Below, piece after piece: positions 8,936-18,642 of a stretch of 64,000 bases of DNA. Numbering within the stretch: the first letter of the stretch is position 1; each line of letters opens with the position of its first letter. The notes below the pieces were generated by a model. That model saw only the letters and a program-made list of their open reading frames with translations. It ran no database searches and had not been told where the DNA came from. The translations under genes were made by a program, and so were the position numbers. This DNA comes from Streptococcus sp. Marseille-Q6470 (lineage in GTDB: Bacteria > Bacillota > Bacilli > Lactobacillales > Streptococcaceae), in the NCBI RefSeq assembly GCF_946902905.1, contig NZ_OX336385.1, forward strand, positions 1,174,501 through 1,238,500, given 5' to 3'.

Positions 8936-10384
8936 ATGAAAAAAGATCAACACCAACTGAATTGGCTGATGGTTTCTCTGATTGCCTTCAACATGGTTTG
9001 GGGGCTAGGAAACGTCGTCAATAACTATTCTCAACAGGGAATTTCAGTCGTCGTATCTTGGATTTTAATCCTCGCGCTTTACTTCATCCCATACTCACTC
9101 ATCGTCGGACAACTCGGTTCTACCTTCAAGGAAAGCGGTAGCGGTGTTAGTGACTGGGTTGAAAAAACATCAACCAAACGTCTAGCTTACTTTGCTGCTT
9201 GGACATACTGGGTTGTTCACATTCCTTACCTCGCACAAAAGCCTCAAGGAATCCTAATCCCGCTCGGATGGGCCTTGCAAGGTAACGGACAGTTTCTAAA
9301 ACAAATTGACATCCACTGGATTGTTATTCTCTGCTTACTAATCTTTGGACTTTTCCTCTACCTTTCTACAAAAGGTTTGACAACTCTTAAAGTCATTGGT
9401 AGTTTGGCAGGAAGTGCCATGTTAATCATGTCTTTACTCTTTGTGCTTTTGGCTGTCGGTCTACCTTTCATCAAACCAGACATCCAGTTTGCGACACCAC
9501 ACATGGATCAACTAAGCACCTACATTCCAAACTTTGATTTTTCTTATTTTACAACCATCTCACTACTGGTCTTTGCAGTTGGTGGTTGTGAAAAAATTTC
9601 CCCTTACGTGAATCAAACCCGCAACCCTGCGAAAGAATTTCCTAAAGGTATGATTGTGATGGCCATCATGGTCGGTCTCTCTGCTATCCTCGGTTCTGTT
9701 GCCATGGGAATGCTATTTGATGGCAATAATATCCCTGAAGACCTCATGCGTAATGGTGCTTATCAAGCCTTCCAAATGTTAGGAAATTATTGGGGCGTTG
9801 GAAACCTCTTTGTCGTAATCTATGCTCTTACAAACATGGTCGGGCAAATCGCGGCACTTGCCTTCTCTATCGATGCACCATTGCAAATCCTACTCAATAA
9901 CGCTGACGAAAACTACATCCCAAGCTGGCTTCGTAAACGTACTGAAAAAGGTATCCTCATTAACGGTTACCTCCTTACAGGCGTCCTCGTTAGCCTTATC
10001 ATCATCCTTCCAATTTTTGGTATTCAGGAAATTGACGGACTTGTAAAATGGATGACCAACCTCAATTCTATCGTAATGCCAATGCGTTATCTCTGGGTAT
10101 TCCTTGCCTATATGATGCTCAATCGCGCTTGGAAAACATACAAAAATGCCGAATACAAGTTTGTGAACAATCCTAAGCTTGGCTTTATTATCGGTACTTG
10201 GTGCTTCCTCTTCACTGCATTTGCTTGTATCCTAGGTATGGTTCCAAAAATTAACTATGCTGAGAATCCAACTGCTTGGCAATTCTCTCTTCTTACAAAC
10301 ATCTTGACCCCAATTATTCTGATTGGTTTAGGTGTTATTCTACCAATACTTGCCAAAAAAGAACAAAAGAAACAAGTCAAATAA
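8936..10384 (+). CDS. APC-family amino acid permease
   Basis: The 482-residue integral membrane protein has about twelve hydrophobic segments and the N-terminal pattern FNMVWGLGNVVNNYSQQG, like the glycine-rich first helix of APC-superfamily amino acid transporters. A GGCEKISPYVNQTRNPAKEFPKG loop follows helix 6, another APC hallmark. The substrate cannot be read from sequence; glutamate/GABA-type permeases are one possibility. It is monocistronic, with its own promoter and a bidirectional terminator shared with polA, and is head-on to replication. The preceding DnaA-box region is its only upstream DNA. Confidence 0.85.
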   Translation: MKKDQHQLNWLMVSLIAFNMVWGLGNVVNNYSQQGISVVVSWILILALYFIPYSLIVGQLGSTFKESGSGVSDWVEKTSTKRLAYFAAWTYWVVHIPYLAQKPQGILIPLGWALQGNGQFLKQIDIHWIVILCLLIFGLFLYLSTKGLTTLKVIGSLAGSAMLIMSLLFVLLAVGLPFIKPDIQFATPHMDQLSTYIPNFDFSYFTTISLLVFAVGGCEKISPYVNQTRNPAKEFPKGMIVMAIMVGLSAILGSVAMGMLFDGNNIPEDLMRNGAYQAFQMLGNYWGVGNLFVVIYALTNMVGQIAALAFSIDAPLQILLNNADENYIPSWLRKRTEKGILINGYLLTGVLVSLIIILPIFGIQEIDGLVKWMTNLNSIVMPMRYLWVFLAYMMLNRAWKTYKNAEYKFVNNPKLGFIIGTWCFLFTAFACILGMVPKINYAENPTAWQFSLLTNILTPIILIGLGVILPILAKKEQKKQVK

Positions 10385-10433
10385 TCTCTACTATTTGCCA
10401 GATAGTTCCACTTTTGTTTTTTTCCTGAAATAA

Positions 10434-10473
10434 AAATCCCTTTGAACAATAACGCTCAAGGGGATTTCTTTTT
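10434..10473. terminator. Bidirectional terminator between permease and polA
   Basis: AAATCCCTTTGA (10434-10445) pairs with TCAAGGGGATTT (10456-10467) with one mismatch. T runs lie on both strands, so it can serve both convergent genes. Confidence 0.85.
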
Positions 10474-10490
10474 GTCTAATAGTCTATTTT

Positions 10491-13124
10491 TTATTTGGCC
10501 TCATACCAAGTCACGCCTTCATTTTCATCAGCAATCAGGGGCACACTGAGTTGAATGGCTTCTTCCATGGTTTGTTTGACAAGTTTTTTAATAGCAGCTA
10601 ATTCTAACTTAGGCACCTCAAGTACAATTTCATCGTGTACTTGTAACAGCATCTTAGTCTGATAACCACCTGCTACCAAGGCTTTATCTAACTGAATCAT
10701 AGCAATTTTGAGAATATCTGCAGCCGAACCTTGGATAGGTGAGTTGATAGCTGTACGTTCCGCAAAACCACGAATGTTAAAGTTACGCGAATTGATATCT
10801 GGCAACTCACGACGACGTTTGAAGAGAGTCTCTACATAACCCTTATCACGCGCTTCACGCACCACTTCATCCATGTAGTTTTTAATACCTGGGAAGCGTT
10901 CAAAGTAGGTATCGATATAGGCCTTCGCCTCTTTACGGCTAATGCCGAGATTATTCGATAAACCAAAGTCTGAAATTCCGTAAACCACTCCAAAGTTGAC
11001 AGCCTTGGCATTGCGACGGTCATTCGGAGTCACATCCTCAGGACGTTCAATCCCAAAGACACGCATGGCTGTCGAGGTATGAATATCCGCTCCTTCTTGG
11101 AAGGCCTTAATTAAGTGTTCATCCTTAGAGATATGCGCCAAAACTCGCAACTCAATCTGTGAATAGTCAGAGCTGAGAAGGACACTATCTTCCCACTCGG
11201 GCACGAAAGCCTTACGAATGAGGCGGCCTTGTTCCAACCGAACCGGGATATTTTGCAAGTTAGGATCGACACTAGATAGACGCCCTGTCTGAGTCAAATC
11301 CTGCACATAGCGAGTATGAATCTTACCATCAGCTAAAATCCAATCCTGCAAACCAATCACATAAGTCGACTGTATCTTAGCAATCTGACGATAATCTAAA
11401 ATTTTCTTGACGATTGGGGCAATAGGAGCAAGGCGCTCTAACACATCCACTGCTGTTGAATAACCTGTCTTGGTTTTCTTGGTGTATTCGAGGGGAAGAC
11501 CTAACTTTTCAAAAAGCAGTTCCCCCAGCTGTTTAGGTGAGTTAATATTAAATTCCTCACCAGCTAGCTCATAAATCTCTTGAGTTAGCTTTTCAATAAC
11601 AAGCTCATTTTCTGCCTGCATCTCGACTAGGGTTTCTTTTTTAACCTTAATCCCAGCGATCTCCATCCTAGCAAGAACAAAGGCCAGAGGCTGCTCCATC
11701 TCATAGAGGAGGTCTAATTGCCCGTTTTCACTTAATTTTTCAAGTAAGACAGGCTCTGTCTCCACCAATACAGCAACCTTACGAGCTAAGTGTTCCAAGA
11801 ATTTATCTCTCTCAGGGATAGCTTTCTTGACCCCCTTGCCGTAGAAGGATTCATCATCCATCAAATAAGTTTGTCCGTAGAGACTAGCAATGGTTGAAAT
11901 TTCATTATTCTCGACAGTAGAGAGAAGGTATTTGGCCAAGCGACTGTCAAAAGCAGGAGCCTGCAAGTCCAAACCAAAGCGATTTAAGAGGACTTTAGCT
12001 TTCTTAAAATCATAAACTTTCAGAGGTGTTTTTTCTAGAAAATCCTTAAGAATTGGATCTTGCAGAAGTTCCAACTTATCTGTCGCATAGAGCTTATCTC
12101 CACAAGACCAAGCAAAACCAACCAAATCATCTGTATGATAGTTTTCACCAAAAAGTTCAAAGTGGAAGATGGAGTCGGCACTCAACATCTCTTCACTCAC
12201 TTTGTCCACCATGGTGAAATTTAATGTCTCAGCTTGATTAGACTGAGAAGCATTCAAGGCTTGTTTGAGCTGCTTAAAGCCCATCTCATCGTAGAACTTC
12301 CCAAGACTTTCAACATCTGGACCACTATAGACCAAGTCATCTAGGCCAATCTCGATTGGTGCCTTGGTATCAATCGTTGCCAGTGTTTTAGACAAAAAGG
12401 CTTGTTCCTTGTCATTAACAAGATTTTCCTTCATCTTGGAAGCCTTCATGCCATCGATATTTTCATAAATACCTTCCAGCGATCCGTGTTCTAACAAGAG
12501 CTTGATCCCAGTCTTTTCACCAATCTTGGTCACCCCAGGAATATTATCAGACTTATCCCCCATGAGTGCCTTGAGATCGATAAACTGAGCTGGTGTGATT
12601 CCCATCTTTTCCATGAGATATTCTGGTGTAAAGGCCTCAAACTCAGCCACACCTTTCTTAGAAATCTCAACCACTGTATGTTCATCCGTCAGCTGGATTA
12701 AGTCTTTATCTCCGCTGACGATTGTTACATCAAAAGATTCATTTTCAGCTAAGCGACCAAGAGTTCCAATGATATCATCCGCCTCATACTGAGCCAACTC
12801 ATAATGGCGAATTCCAAGATGGTCTAGCAACTCACGAATGAAGGGGAATTGTTCCCGAAACTCATCCGGTGTCTTAGCACGTCCACCTTTATAATCTGCA
12901 TACATCTCTGTTCGGAAAGTCGTCTTCCCTGCATCAAAAGCAACCAAAATATGGCTCGGCTGGACGCGTTCCAATAGGTGATTTAGCATCAGGTGAAAAC
13001 CGTAGATTGCATTAGTATGTAGTCCATTGTCATTTTTAAAACGATCCAGCTGCTGGTAAAGAGCGAAAAAAGCGCGAAAAGCAACTGAAGATCCATCAAT
13101 CAATAATAATTTTTTCTTGTCCAT
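10491..13124 (-). CDS. polA: DNA polymerase I
   Basis: The 877-residue enzyme acts in DNA repair and Okazaki fragment processing. The N-terminal 5'-3' exonuclease domain begins MDKKKLLLIDGSSVAFRAFF and includes VSGDKDLIQL and GDKSDNIPGV. The middle domain lacks obvious 3'-5' exonuclease acidic motifs, as known for pneumococcal Pol I. Polymerase motifs are LLSSDYSQIELRVLAH (motif A), RRNAKAVNFGVVYG (motif B) and LLQVHDEIVLEVP (motif C). I start at the ATG at 13124, as in pneumococcus, not the upstream in-frame start. No good ribosome binding site precedes it, and a TATAAT ends only 6 bases upstream. It lies directly downstream of cbpD with no terminator seen between. Confidence 0.97.
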   Translation of the reverse strand: MDKKKLLLIDGSSVAFRAFFALYQQLDRFKNDNGLHTNAIYGFHLMLNHLLERVQPSHILVAFDAGKTTFRTEMYADYKGGRAKTPDEFREQFPFIRELLDHLGIRHYELAQYEADDIIGTLGRLAENESFDVTIVSGDKDLIQLTDEHTVVEISKKGVAEFEAFTPEYLMEKMGITPAQFIDLKALMGDKSDNIPGVTKIGEKTGIKLLLEHGSLEGIYENIDGMKASKMKENLVNDKEQAFLSKTLATIDTKAPIEIGLDDLVYSGPDVESLGKFYDEMGFKQLKQALNASQSNQAETLNFTMVDKVSEEMLSADSIFHFELFGENYHTDDLVGFAWSCGDKLYATDKLELLQDPILKDFLEKTPLKVYDFKKAKVLLNRFGLDLQAPAFDSRLAKYLLSTVENNEISTIASLYGQTYLMDDESFYGKGVKKAIPERDKFLEHLARKVAVLVETEPVLLEKLSENGQLDLLYEMEQPLAFVLARMEIAGIKVKKETLVEMQAENELVIEKLTQEIYELAGEEFNINSPKQLGELLFEKLGLPLEYTKKTKTGYSTAVDVLERLAPIAPIVKKILDYRQIAKIQSTYVIGLQDWILADGKIHTRYVQDLTQTGRLSSVDPNLQNIPVRLEQGRLIRKAFVPEWEDSVLLSSDYSQIELRVLAHISKDEHLIKAFQEGADIHTSTAMRVFGIERPEDVTPNDRRNAKAVNFGVVYGISDFGLSNNLGISRKEAKAYIDTYFERFPGIKNYMDEVVREARDKGYVETLFKRRRELPDINSRNFNIRGFAERTAINSPIQGSAADILKIAMIQLDKALVAGGYQTKMLLQVHDEIVLEVPKLELAAIKKLVKQTMEEAIQLSVPLIADENEGVTWYEAK

Positions 13125-13130
13125 ACACCC

Positions 13131-13136
13131 ATTATA
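13131..13136 (-). promoter_or_regulatory. Putative polA -10 hexamer immediately upstream of the start
   Basis: TATAAT on the minus strand ends 6 bases before the polA ATG at 13124, so a transcript starting at normal spacing would begin at or next to the start codon. No convincing -35 is seen. Confidence 0.5.
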
Positions 13137-13187
13137 AAGGAAAGCAGGGAAAAATACCATTGCTAAGAGTTAGATTATCGGGGAAGC

Positions 13188-14309
13188 TTATTGGGACGCT
13201 TGTTCTACTCGCGCACCATTGCTGTCAACTTGGAGGCCATCGATTGTCGTATCTACTGCCAATTCTCCAGATGCGTTCACGTAATAATATTTCCCTGAAA
13301 CCTGGAACCACTGACTAGCCTTCATTGCTCCTGAGCTTTCAAGATAATACCAAATGCCTTTGTCCTTCAACCATCCCGTTTGCATTTCACCAGACGATTT
13401 CAGATAATACCACTTGGAACCGTCTTTTAACCAACCTGTTCTCATGGAACCATTGGTTTGGAAATAGTACCAACTTCCATTAATCTTTTTCCAACCAAGT
13501 GCGACTTTCCCATTTTCATAGTAATACCAAGTTGTCCCCTGTTTTTCCCATCCATTCTTAGAGGTTTCTGTTTTATTTAACGGGATATAGCGTCTGTTCC
13601 CACTTCGTGAAATATAACTAATCCATCTATAGCCATCCTTTTCAAGTGTTTGATCATAATGAACACTCATTCCAGGTTCATAGTAATCGATAATAGTAGA
13701 TGTCAATGATGGCTGATTCATAATAGCTGCTTTTTCTGTAAAGTAGTGAGTTCCACTAGAAGCTAGTACAGATTGATTATTTCCTACACTAGCATTCCCC
13801 ACATCTTTAAAATGAATGAACCCAGTCATAGTACTTGCTTTAACCGTCCTACGATGATACGTTTCTGTATAATCGTAATTGTACTCCTCGATTTCAACCA
13901 TATCTCCAATCACGTTAGAAACCCAAGCTACGTGACCATGAGTTCCCCTCGTGCTCCAAGCAATAGCCCCAATCGCTGGTCTCTGATCCACACGATATCC
14001 TTCTTTTTGAGCTCGATAGCCCCATTCTTTCGCATGCCCATAAGCAGCTGGTAGTTCAAATCCATTAACACTACTTAATCGAAAAGCAGCAAAAGATGTA
14101 CACTGTCTGGAGTATAGACGCCATTTATCAATATTTTGACTTCCATTTTTATAATAATAAGGATAATCATCTCCACGTGCCAACGATCCATTGTTTGCCT
14201 GGTTGGCATGAACAGTTCCGCCACCAAACAGAAAAGCTCCTGCTAACAATAGTGAAGCTGTACCCACAGTCGTTCTTTTAAGCAAAGTTCTCTTTTTACT
14301 AAATGCCAT
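13188..14309 (-). CDS. cbpD: Choline-binding CHAP-domain murein hydrolase (CbpD-type fratricide factor)
   Basis: The 373-residue secreted protein has an N-terminal signal peptide ending near VHAN (about residue 36). A CHAP amidase/peptidase domain follows, with probable nucleophile C70 in SRQCTSFAAF and His in THGHVAWV (residues 124-130). One SH3-type domain comes next (about residues 185-245), then about five choline-binding repeats of the type GWxxxxxxWYYxxxxGxM. In pneumococcus CbpD lyses non-competent siblings during competence. The pneumococcal protein is longer (about 448 residues) and, as I recall, has two SH3 domains, so this version looks like a one-SH3 form. A cin-box-like sequence precedes it. 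polA follows 63 bases downstream. Confidence 0.88.
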   Translation of the reverse strand: MAFSKKRTLLKRTTVGTASLLLAGAFLFGGGTVHANQANNGSLARGDDYPYYYKNGSQNIDKWRLYSRQCTSFAAFRLSSVNGFELPAAYGHAKEWGYRAQKEGYRVDQRPAIGAIAWSTRGTHGHVAWVSNVIGDMVEIEEYNYDYTETYHRRTVKASTMTGFIHFKDVGNASVGNNQSVLASSGTHYFTEKAAIMNQPSLTSTIIDYYEPGMSVHYDQTLEKDGYRWISYISRSGNRRYIPLNKTETSKNGWEKQGTTWYYYENGKVALGWKKINGSWYYFQTNGSMRTGWLKDGSKWYYLKSSGEMQTGWLKDKGIWYYLESSGAMKASQWFQVSGKYYYVNASGELAVDTTIDGLQVDSNGARVEQASQ

Positions 14310-14350
14310 TCATTCTCCTTCGAATAGATAAATTTTTGAGGTTGACCTCA

Positions 14351-14366
14351 TTTATATCATTCGAAA
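14351..14366 (-). promoter_or_regulatory. Degenerate cin-box (ComX promoter) upstream of cbpD
   Basis: The minus strand carries TTCGAATG (14358-14365), one mismatch from the TNCGAATA form of the streptococcal cin-box, about 49 bases before the cbpD ATG. A TATAAA hexamer lies 1 base further downstream (14351-14356), so a sigma-A promoter is an alternative reading. Competence control of cbpD is known in pneumococcus. Confidence 0.5.
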
Positions 14367-14376
14367 GAAAAAGAAA

Positions 14377-14398
14377 AAAGTGAGAAAACTCCCACTTT
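14377..14398 (-). terminator. Terminator after veg
   Basis: On the minus strand AAAGTGGGAG is followed by CTCACTTT and a T-rich run, forming a short hairpin that ends the dnaB-veg transcript just before the cbpD promoter. Confidence 0.6.
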
Positions 14399-14403
14399 CA
14401 ACC

Positions 14404-14670
14404 TTAATCCAAATAGTGAATCAAATTCTTTTCTGTTAAAATATCAGAATAGGTGAAGGATTCAACATAGACATTGGCTTGTTTATCTCCTTCAACATTT
14501 CCAAATTCAACGATAAAGAGTGATGGATAAACTTCGATAAGTTTTCCTAAGCGATTCTTTTGGCGTTTACGACCATTTTCTAAGGTCATTTCCACTACTT
14601 GTCCTTCATGCGCCTTGATTTCTTCTTTGATTTTTTTCATCTTGGCTACATCTGTAAATGCATCTGTCAT
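14404..14670 (-). CDS. Veg family protein
   Basis: The 88-residue protein resembles the Veg family: a basic N-terminal helix, the core VVEMTLENGRKRQKNRLGKL, then YPSLFIVEF and the SFTYSDILTE segment that matches SYSYADILTE of Bacillus Veg. Bacillus Veg influences biofilm gene expression; the function in streptococci is not settled. Its ATG overlaps the stop of the helicase gene by 4 bases (ATGA), so the two are translationally coupled. Confidence 0.75.
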   Translation of the reverse strand: MTDAFTDVAKMKKIKEEIKAHEGQVVEMTLENGRKRQKNRLGKLIEVYPSLFIVEFGNVEGDKQANVYVESFTYSDILTEKNLIHYLD

Positions 14671-16025
14671 CTTTGTTCCTCTCTCTTGGAAATACTTGAA
14701 AATTTGTTATACTCTTTTTGGAAAATCAATTCTACCGTTCCACGTGCCCCGCTACGGTTCTTCTCAATAATAACTTCTACTTTGTTATTAGGAAGACCTT
14801 CCTCTTCTTCGCCACCACGCTCATAATAGTCGTCACGATAAAGAAAGGCTACGATATCCGCATCTTGCTCGATAGATCCCGACTCACGAATATCTGATAG
14901 CACCGGTCTTTTATCTTGACGTTGTTCAACACTACGTGACAGCTGACTTAGCGCAATTACAGGCACCTTTAATTCTTTGGCCAGAATTTTCAACTGACGT
15001 GAAATCTCTGAAACCTCTTGTTGACGATTTTCACGACCAGTCCCTGTGATTAGCTGCAGGTAGTCAATCAAGATCAATCCAAGATTTCCTGTTTCCTGAG
15101 CCAATTTTCTGGCGCGTGATCGAATCTCTGTAATTCGGATTCCAGGTGTATCGTCAATATAGATGCTTGCTTTAGCAAGATTCCCCTGAGCAATCGTATA
15201 TTTGCGCCATTCTTCTTCAGTCAGTTGTCCTGTACGGATAGAATGAGACTCTACTAGTCCTTCGGCAGCCAACATACGGTCGACCAAACTCTCTGCCCCC
15301 ATCTCGAGAGAGAAAATTGCAACAGTCTTGTCAAGTTTGGTTCCAATATTTTGAGCAATATTCAAGGCAAAAGCAGTTTTACCAACCGCAGGCCGAGCAG
15401 CAAGAATAATCAACTCCTCCTCGTGCAAACCAGTTGTCATATGATCCAAATCTTGATAACCAGTTGCAATCCCCGTAATATCCGACGTTTGTTGCGATCG
15501 AACTTCCAGGTTTCCAAAGTTAAGATTTAGAATGTCTCGAATATTTCTAAAACCACTACGATTTGCGTTTTCACTGACATCTATCAAGCCTTTTTCTGCT
15601 TGAGCAATAATTTCATCTGCAGGGCTAGAGGCTTCATAAGCTTGGTTTACAGACTCTGTCAACTTAGCAATCAAACGACGAAGCGTGGCTTTCTCTGCTA
15701 CAATTTTTGCATAGTATTCAGCATTTGCAGAGGTTGGTACAGAGTTGATAATCTCAACAAGGTAGGACAAGCCACCAATATTTTGCAAATCACCTTGATC
15801 ATCTAATATCGTACGAACAGTCGTTGCATCAATGGCTTCGCCTCGATCTGACAAATCAACCATGGCTTGAAAAATCAAACGGTGAGCATACTTAAAGAAG
15901 TCTCGAGAGTCAATATATTCTCGAACAAATACGAGTTTACTCTCATCGATAAATATAGCTCCCAATACAGATTGTTCTGCCAAAATATCCTGGGGCTGAA
16001 CTCGTAGTTCCTCTACTTCTGCCAT
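14667..16025 (-). CDS. dnaC: Replicative DNA helicase (DnaB; called DnaC in Firmicutes)
   Basis: The 452-residue hexameric helicase unwinds DNA at the replication fork. The N-terminal DnaB domain begins RVQPQDILAEQSVLGAIF. The RecA-like ATPase has Walker A AARPAVGKTAFAL near residue 210 and Walker B LGLILIDYLQLI. The DnaB-type SRQLKILAKELKVPVIALSQL motif follows. It lies 42 bases downstream of rplI and overlaps veg by 4 bases, in the conserved streptococcal order pde1-rplI-dnaB. Confidence 0.97.
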   Translation of the reverse strand: MAEVEELRVQPQDILAEQSVLGAIFIDESKLVFVREYIDSRDFFKYAHRLIFQAMVDLSDRGEAIDATTVRTILDDQGDLQNIGGLSYLVEIINSVPTSANAEYYAKIVAEKATLRRLIAKLTESVNQAYEASSPADEIIAQAEKGLIDVSENANRSGFRNIRDILNLNFGNLEVRSQQTSDITGIATGYQDLDHMTTGLHEEELIILAARPAVGKTAFALNIAQNIGTKLDKTVAIFSLEMGAESLVDRMLAAEGLVESHSIRTGQLTEEEWRKYTIAQGNLAKASIYIDDTPGIRITEIRSRARKLAQETGNLGLILIDYLQLITGTGRENRQQEVSEISRQLKILAKELKVPVIALSQLSRSVEQRQDKRPVLSDIRESGSIEQDADIVAFLYRDDYYERGGEEEEGLPNNKVEVIIEKNRSGARGTVELIFQKEYNKFSSISKREEQR

Positions 16026-16067
16026 CAGATTTTCCTTCCTTTTACAAAATCATTACTCAAATCTAGC

Positions 16068-16520
16068 TTAGCCTTCTTTTACACGAAGATTGATGACGCT
16101 AGTTACATCCTGATAAATTTTTACTGGAACATCAATCAAGCCAACTGCTCGAATTGGCGCTTGTACTTGGATGTGACGTTTATCAATTTTAATTCCAAAT
16201 TGTTTTTGGAGCTCTTCCGCAATTTTCTTGCTAGTAATTGAACCAAAAGTTCTTCCATCTGGACCAACTTTTTCAACAAACTCAACAATTGTTTCTTCTG
16301 CTTCAAGTTTCGCCTTAATTTCTTGTGCTTCTGCAAGAAGTTGAGCATGTGCTTTTTCTTCAGATTTTTGCTTCCCGCGCAACTCACCAATTGCTTGTGA
16401 AGTCGCTTCTTTAGCAAGGTTTTTCTTAATCAAAAAGTTTTGCGCATAACCTGTTGGCACTTCCTTGATCTCGCCTTTTTTCCCTTTTCCTTTTACATCT
16501 GCTAAAAAGATTACTTTCAT
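16068..16520 (-). CDS. rplI: 50S ribosomal protein L9
   Basis: The 150-residue protein starts [20 protein letters not shown], the standard L9 N-terminal rRNA-binding domain with its glycine/lysine loop. A long charged connecting helix and a C-terminal domain ending in VINLRVKEG follow. The ATG overlaps the stop of pde1 by 4 bases. Confidence 0.97.
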   Translation of the reverse strand: MKVIFLADVKGKGKKGEIKEVPTGYAQNFLIKKNLAKEATSQAIGELRGKQKSEEKAHAQLLAEAQEIKAKLEAEETIVEFVEKVGPDGRTFGSITSKKIAEELQKQFGIKIDKRHIQVQAPIRAVGLIDVPVKIYQDVTSVINLRVKEG

Positions 16521-18490
16521 TCTTCTGTCTCCTTTTCTCTAATTTCATTAGAAATAACGGTTTTTAGTTTATCACCCGCTTCTTGCAGACTCATATCTGC
16601 AAGTCGAGCAGCTGCCAAGTTGAAGTGGCCTCCACCACCCAATTCTTCCATAATCCGTTGCACATTGATCTTACTTCGACTTCTTGCAGAAATGGAAATA
16701 TCCCCTTGGCTGTTTTTTGCAATGACAAAGCTAGCTTCAATGCCAGACATGGCTAACATAGTATCAGCTGCTTTGCTAATCACTACCGTATCATACTCCT
16801 TAGTATCCTTGGCTTGAGCGACAAGAATTGAAGGTTGTACGGCCTGTCCTTGTAAGATTAGCTCATTAACCAATCGATACTCTTCAAAGTCAGTCGCCGC
16901 AAGTTCTTGAATTACAATACTATCACTACCACGTGTTCTTAGATAACTTGCCACGTCAAAGGTTCGGCTAGTCACGCGAGAGGTGAAATTCTTAGTATCC
17001 AGCATTATACCACCCATGAGAACACTAGCTTGGATACGACTTAAACGTGATTTCTTAGAGTTCTGGAATTGAATCAACTCGGTTACAAGCTCACTCGCAC
17101 TACTTGCCCCACTCTCGATATAGGTGATAACAGCATTTTCTGGAAAATCCTGATCTCGTCTATGATGGTCAATAACAATCGTTTGTGTGAATAAATCATA
17201 AAACTCTTTTGACAAGGTCAAGGCCGTCTTTGAATGGTCCACCATCACTAGCAAGGAACGATTCGTGACCATTTCCATAGCCTGATTTAGAGGAAGAAGT
17301 TTTGTAACTCCCTCATTTTCTAAAAATTGAATGGCACGATGGATGTCCGGAGACATTTGTTCTGGATCATAGACTACATAACTTTCGTCCAAGACGTTAC
17401 TAGAAAACAATTGCATACCGACGGCAGATCCCAAAGCATCCATGTCTAAGTTTTTATGGCCAACAATAAATACACAATCGACACTCTTCAATTTTTCAGA
17501 GATTGCCGTCATCATTGCTCTAGTACGTGTTCTTGTTCGCTTAATAGAAGCTGCAGAGCCACCACCAAAATAAATTGGATTCTTCGTTTCATCGTTTTCT
17601 TTTACAACGACTTGGTCTCCGCCCCGAACTTCTGCAAGGTTGAGATTGGATAAAGCAACTTTACCAATACTCTCATGATCGCCATCACCGTATGAAAAGC
17701 CCATACTCATGGTTAAGGCTAAATCTCTCTGCTTTGCTTCTTCACGGAAGGTATCAATCACAGAAAACTTTTCCTGCATCAAATGTTCCAATACCGTATA
17801 GTCAGTAAATAAGTAAAAACGATCCATGGTCACTCTACGAGAAAACATTTTATGTTTTCCGGTAAATTCTGCGACAAAATTCGCGACAAAACTATTAATA
17901 TGACTGATATCTGATTCAGATGTTTCGTTCTCTAAATCATCATAATTATCTACTGAAATTATACCAATTACAGGACGACTCGTTACCAATTCTACTGTGG
18001 CTTCGTACTCTCCAGAAACATCGAAAAAGTAAAGCACACCAGAATTTCTATCTAGATGCACCGCATAACGTTTTTCTCCTACATTAGCATAAATACCAGG
18101 CGAAGATATGGATGTTTTTATAATTTCTTGAACTTGAGGAAGGTCAATTTCTCCATCTTCCGTTGTCAACATTAACTCTGAGTAGGGGTTGAACCACTCA
18201 ATCTCACTACTTTCCATGTTTATCTTGACAACTCCAACAGGCATCTGTTCTAAAAGTGAACTTAAACTATCTTCCGCCTGATGGTTTACGTACTGGATCT
18301 GTTCAATTTCTGTTTTCTGATAAGATTTCTTCTGAAAATAAAATAGCAAAAGAAATGCCACCATCAAGAAAAATAAGCACGCTATTGTGACTAGGTTATT
18401 TTGAAGAAAAATAACTAATACAGTCATGATTATAAAGGCAATCCCGACAAATAAGTATACAAAAAAGGGATTCATTTCATTTTTTTTCAT
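16517..18490 (-). CDS. pde1: c-di-AMP phosphodiesterase, GdpP/Pde1 type
   Basis: The 657-residue membrane protein hydrolyses the second messenger c-di-AMP. Two N-terminal transmembrane segments span about residues 8-50. A PAS-like domain and a degenerate GGDEF domain ([21 protein letters not shown]) come next. The DHH domain carries [21 protein letters not shown] and [10 protein letters not shown], and DHHA1 has [14 protein letters not shown] start at the ATG at 18490, which has AGAGG 6 bases upstream; the upstream TTG at 18508 lies against the promoter. The gene overlaps rplI by 4 bases and heads a pde1-rplI-dnaB-veg transcript. Confidence 0.92.
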   Translation of the reverse strand: MKKNEMNPFFVYLFVGIAFIIMTVLVIFLQNNLVTIACLFFLMVAFLLLFYFQKKSYQKTEIEQIQYVNHQAEDSLSSLLEQMPVGVVKINMESSEIEWFNPYSELMLTTEDGEIDLPQVQEIIKTSISSPGIYANVGEKRYAVHLDRNSGVLYFFDVSGEYEATVELVTSRPVIGIISVDNYDDLENETSESDISHINSFVANFVAEFTGKHKMFSRRVTMDRFYLFTDYTVLEHLMQEKFSVIDTFREEAKQRDLALTMSMGFSYGDGDHESIGKVALSNLNLAEVRGGDQVVVKENDETKNPIYFGGGSAASIKRTRTRTRAMMTAISEKLKSVDCVFIVGHKNLDMDALGSAVGMQLFSSNVLDESYVVYDPEQMSPDIHRAIQFLENEGVTKLLPLNQAMEMVTNRSLLVMVDHSKTALTLSKEFYDLFTQTIVIDHHRRDQDFPENAVITYIESGASSASELVTELIQFQNSKKSRLSRIQASVLMGGIMLDTKNFTSRVTSRTFDVASYLRTRGSDSIVIQELAATDFEEYRLVNELILQGQAVQPSILVAQAKDTKEYDTVVISKAADTMLAMSGIEASFVIAKNSQGDISISARSRSKINVQRIMEELGGGGHFNLAAARLADMSLQEAGDKLKTVISNEIREKETEE

Positions 18491-18509
18491 TATAAACCTC
18501 TTGCGCAAT

Positions 18510-18518
18510 ATTATACCA
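18510..18518 (-). promoter_or_regulatory. pde1 operon promoter (extended -10)
   Basis: TATAAT at 18510-18515 on the minus strand is preceded by TGG (TGGTATAAT), a typical streptococcal extended -10, about 20 bases before the pde1 start. Confidence 0.65.
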
Positions 18519-18588
18519 TATTTGCACTAAAAAAGCGACCTTTAAAGAAGGAATAGCACTTGTACTCAGATGTAGTGCACATGAATAC

Positions 18589-18622
18589 AAAAGGTGGTTT
18601 ACACTAGTGTAAACCACCTTTT
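18589..18622. terminator. Perfect 34-base palindromic terminator after hpf
   Basis: The 34 bases are perfectly self-complementary around CTAG, with AAAAGGTGG at one end and CCACCTTTT at the other. It lies 20 bases downstream of the hpf stop and upstream of the pde1 promoter. Confidence 0.85.
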
Positions 18623-18642
18623 TAATCTAATCATACTAAGAA

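Noticed and set aside
14318..14326. TTCGAATA on the plus strand between cbpD and veg, a cin-box match
   Set aside because: It points away from cbpD toward the 3' end of veg and has no gene to drive; it is part of the AT-rich leader.
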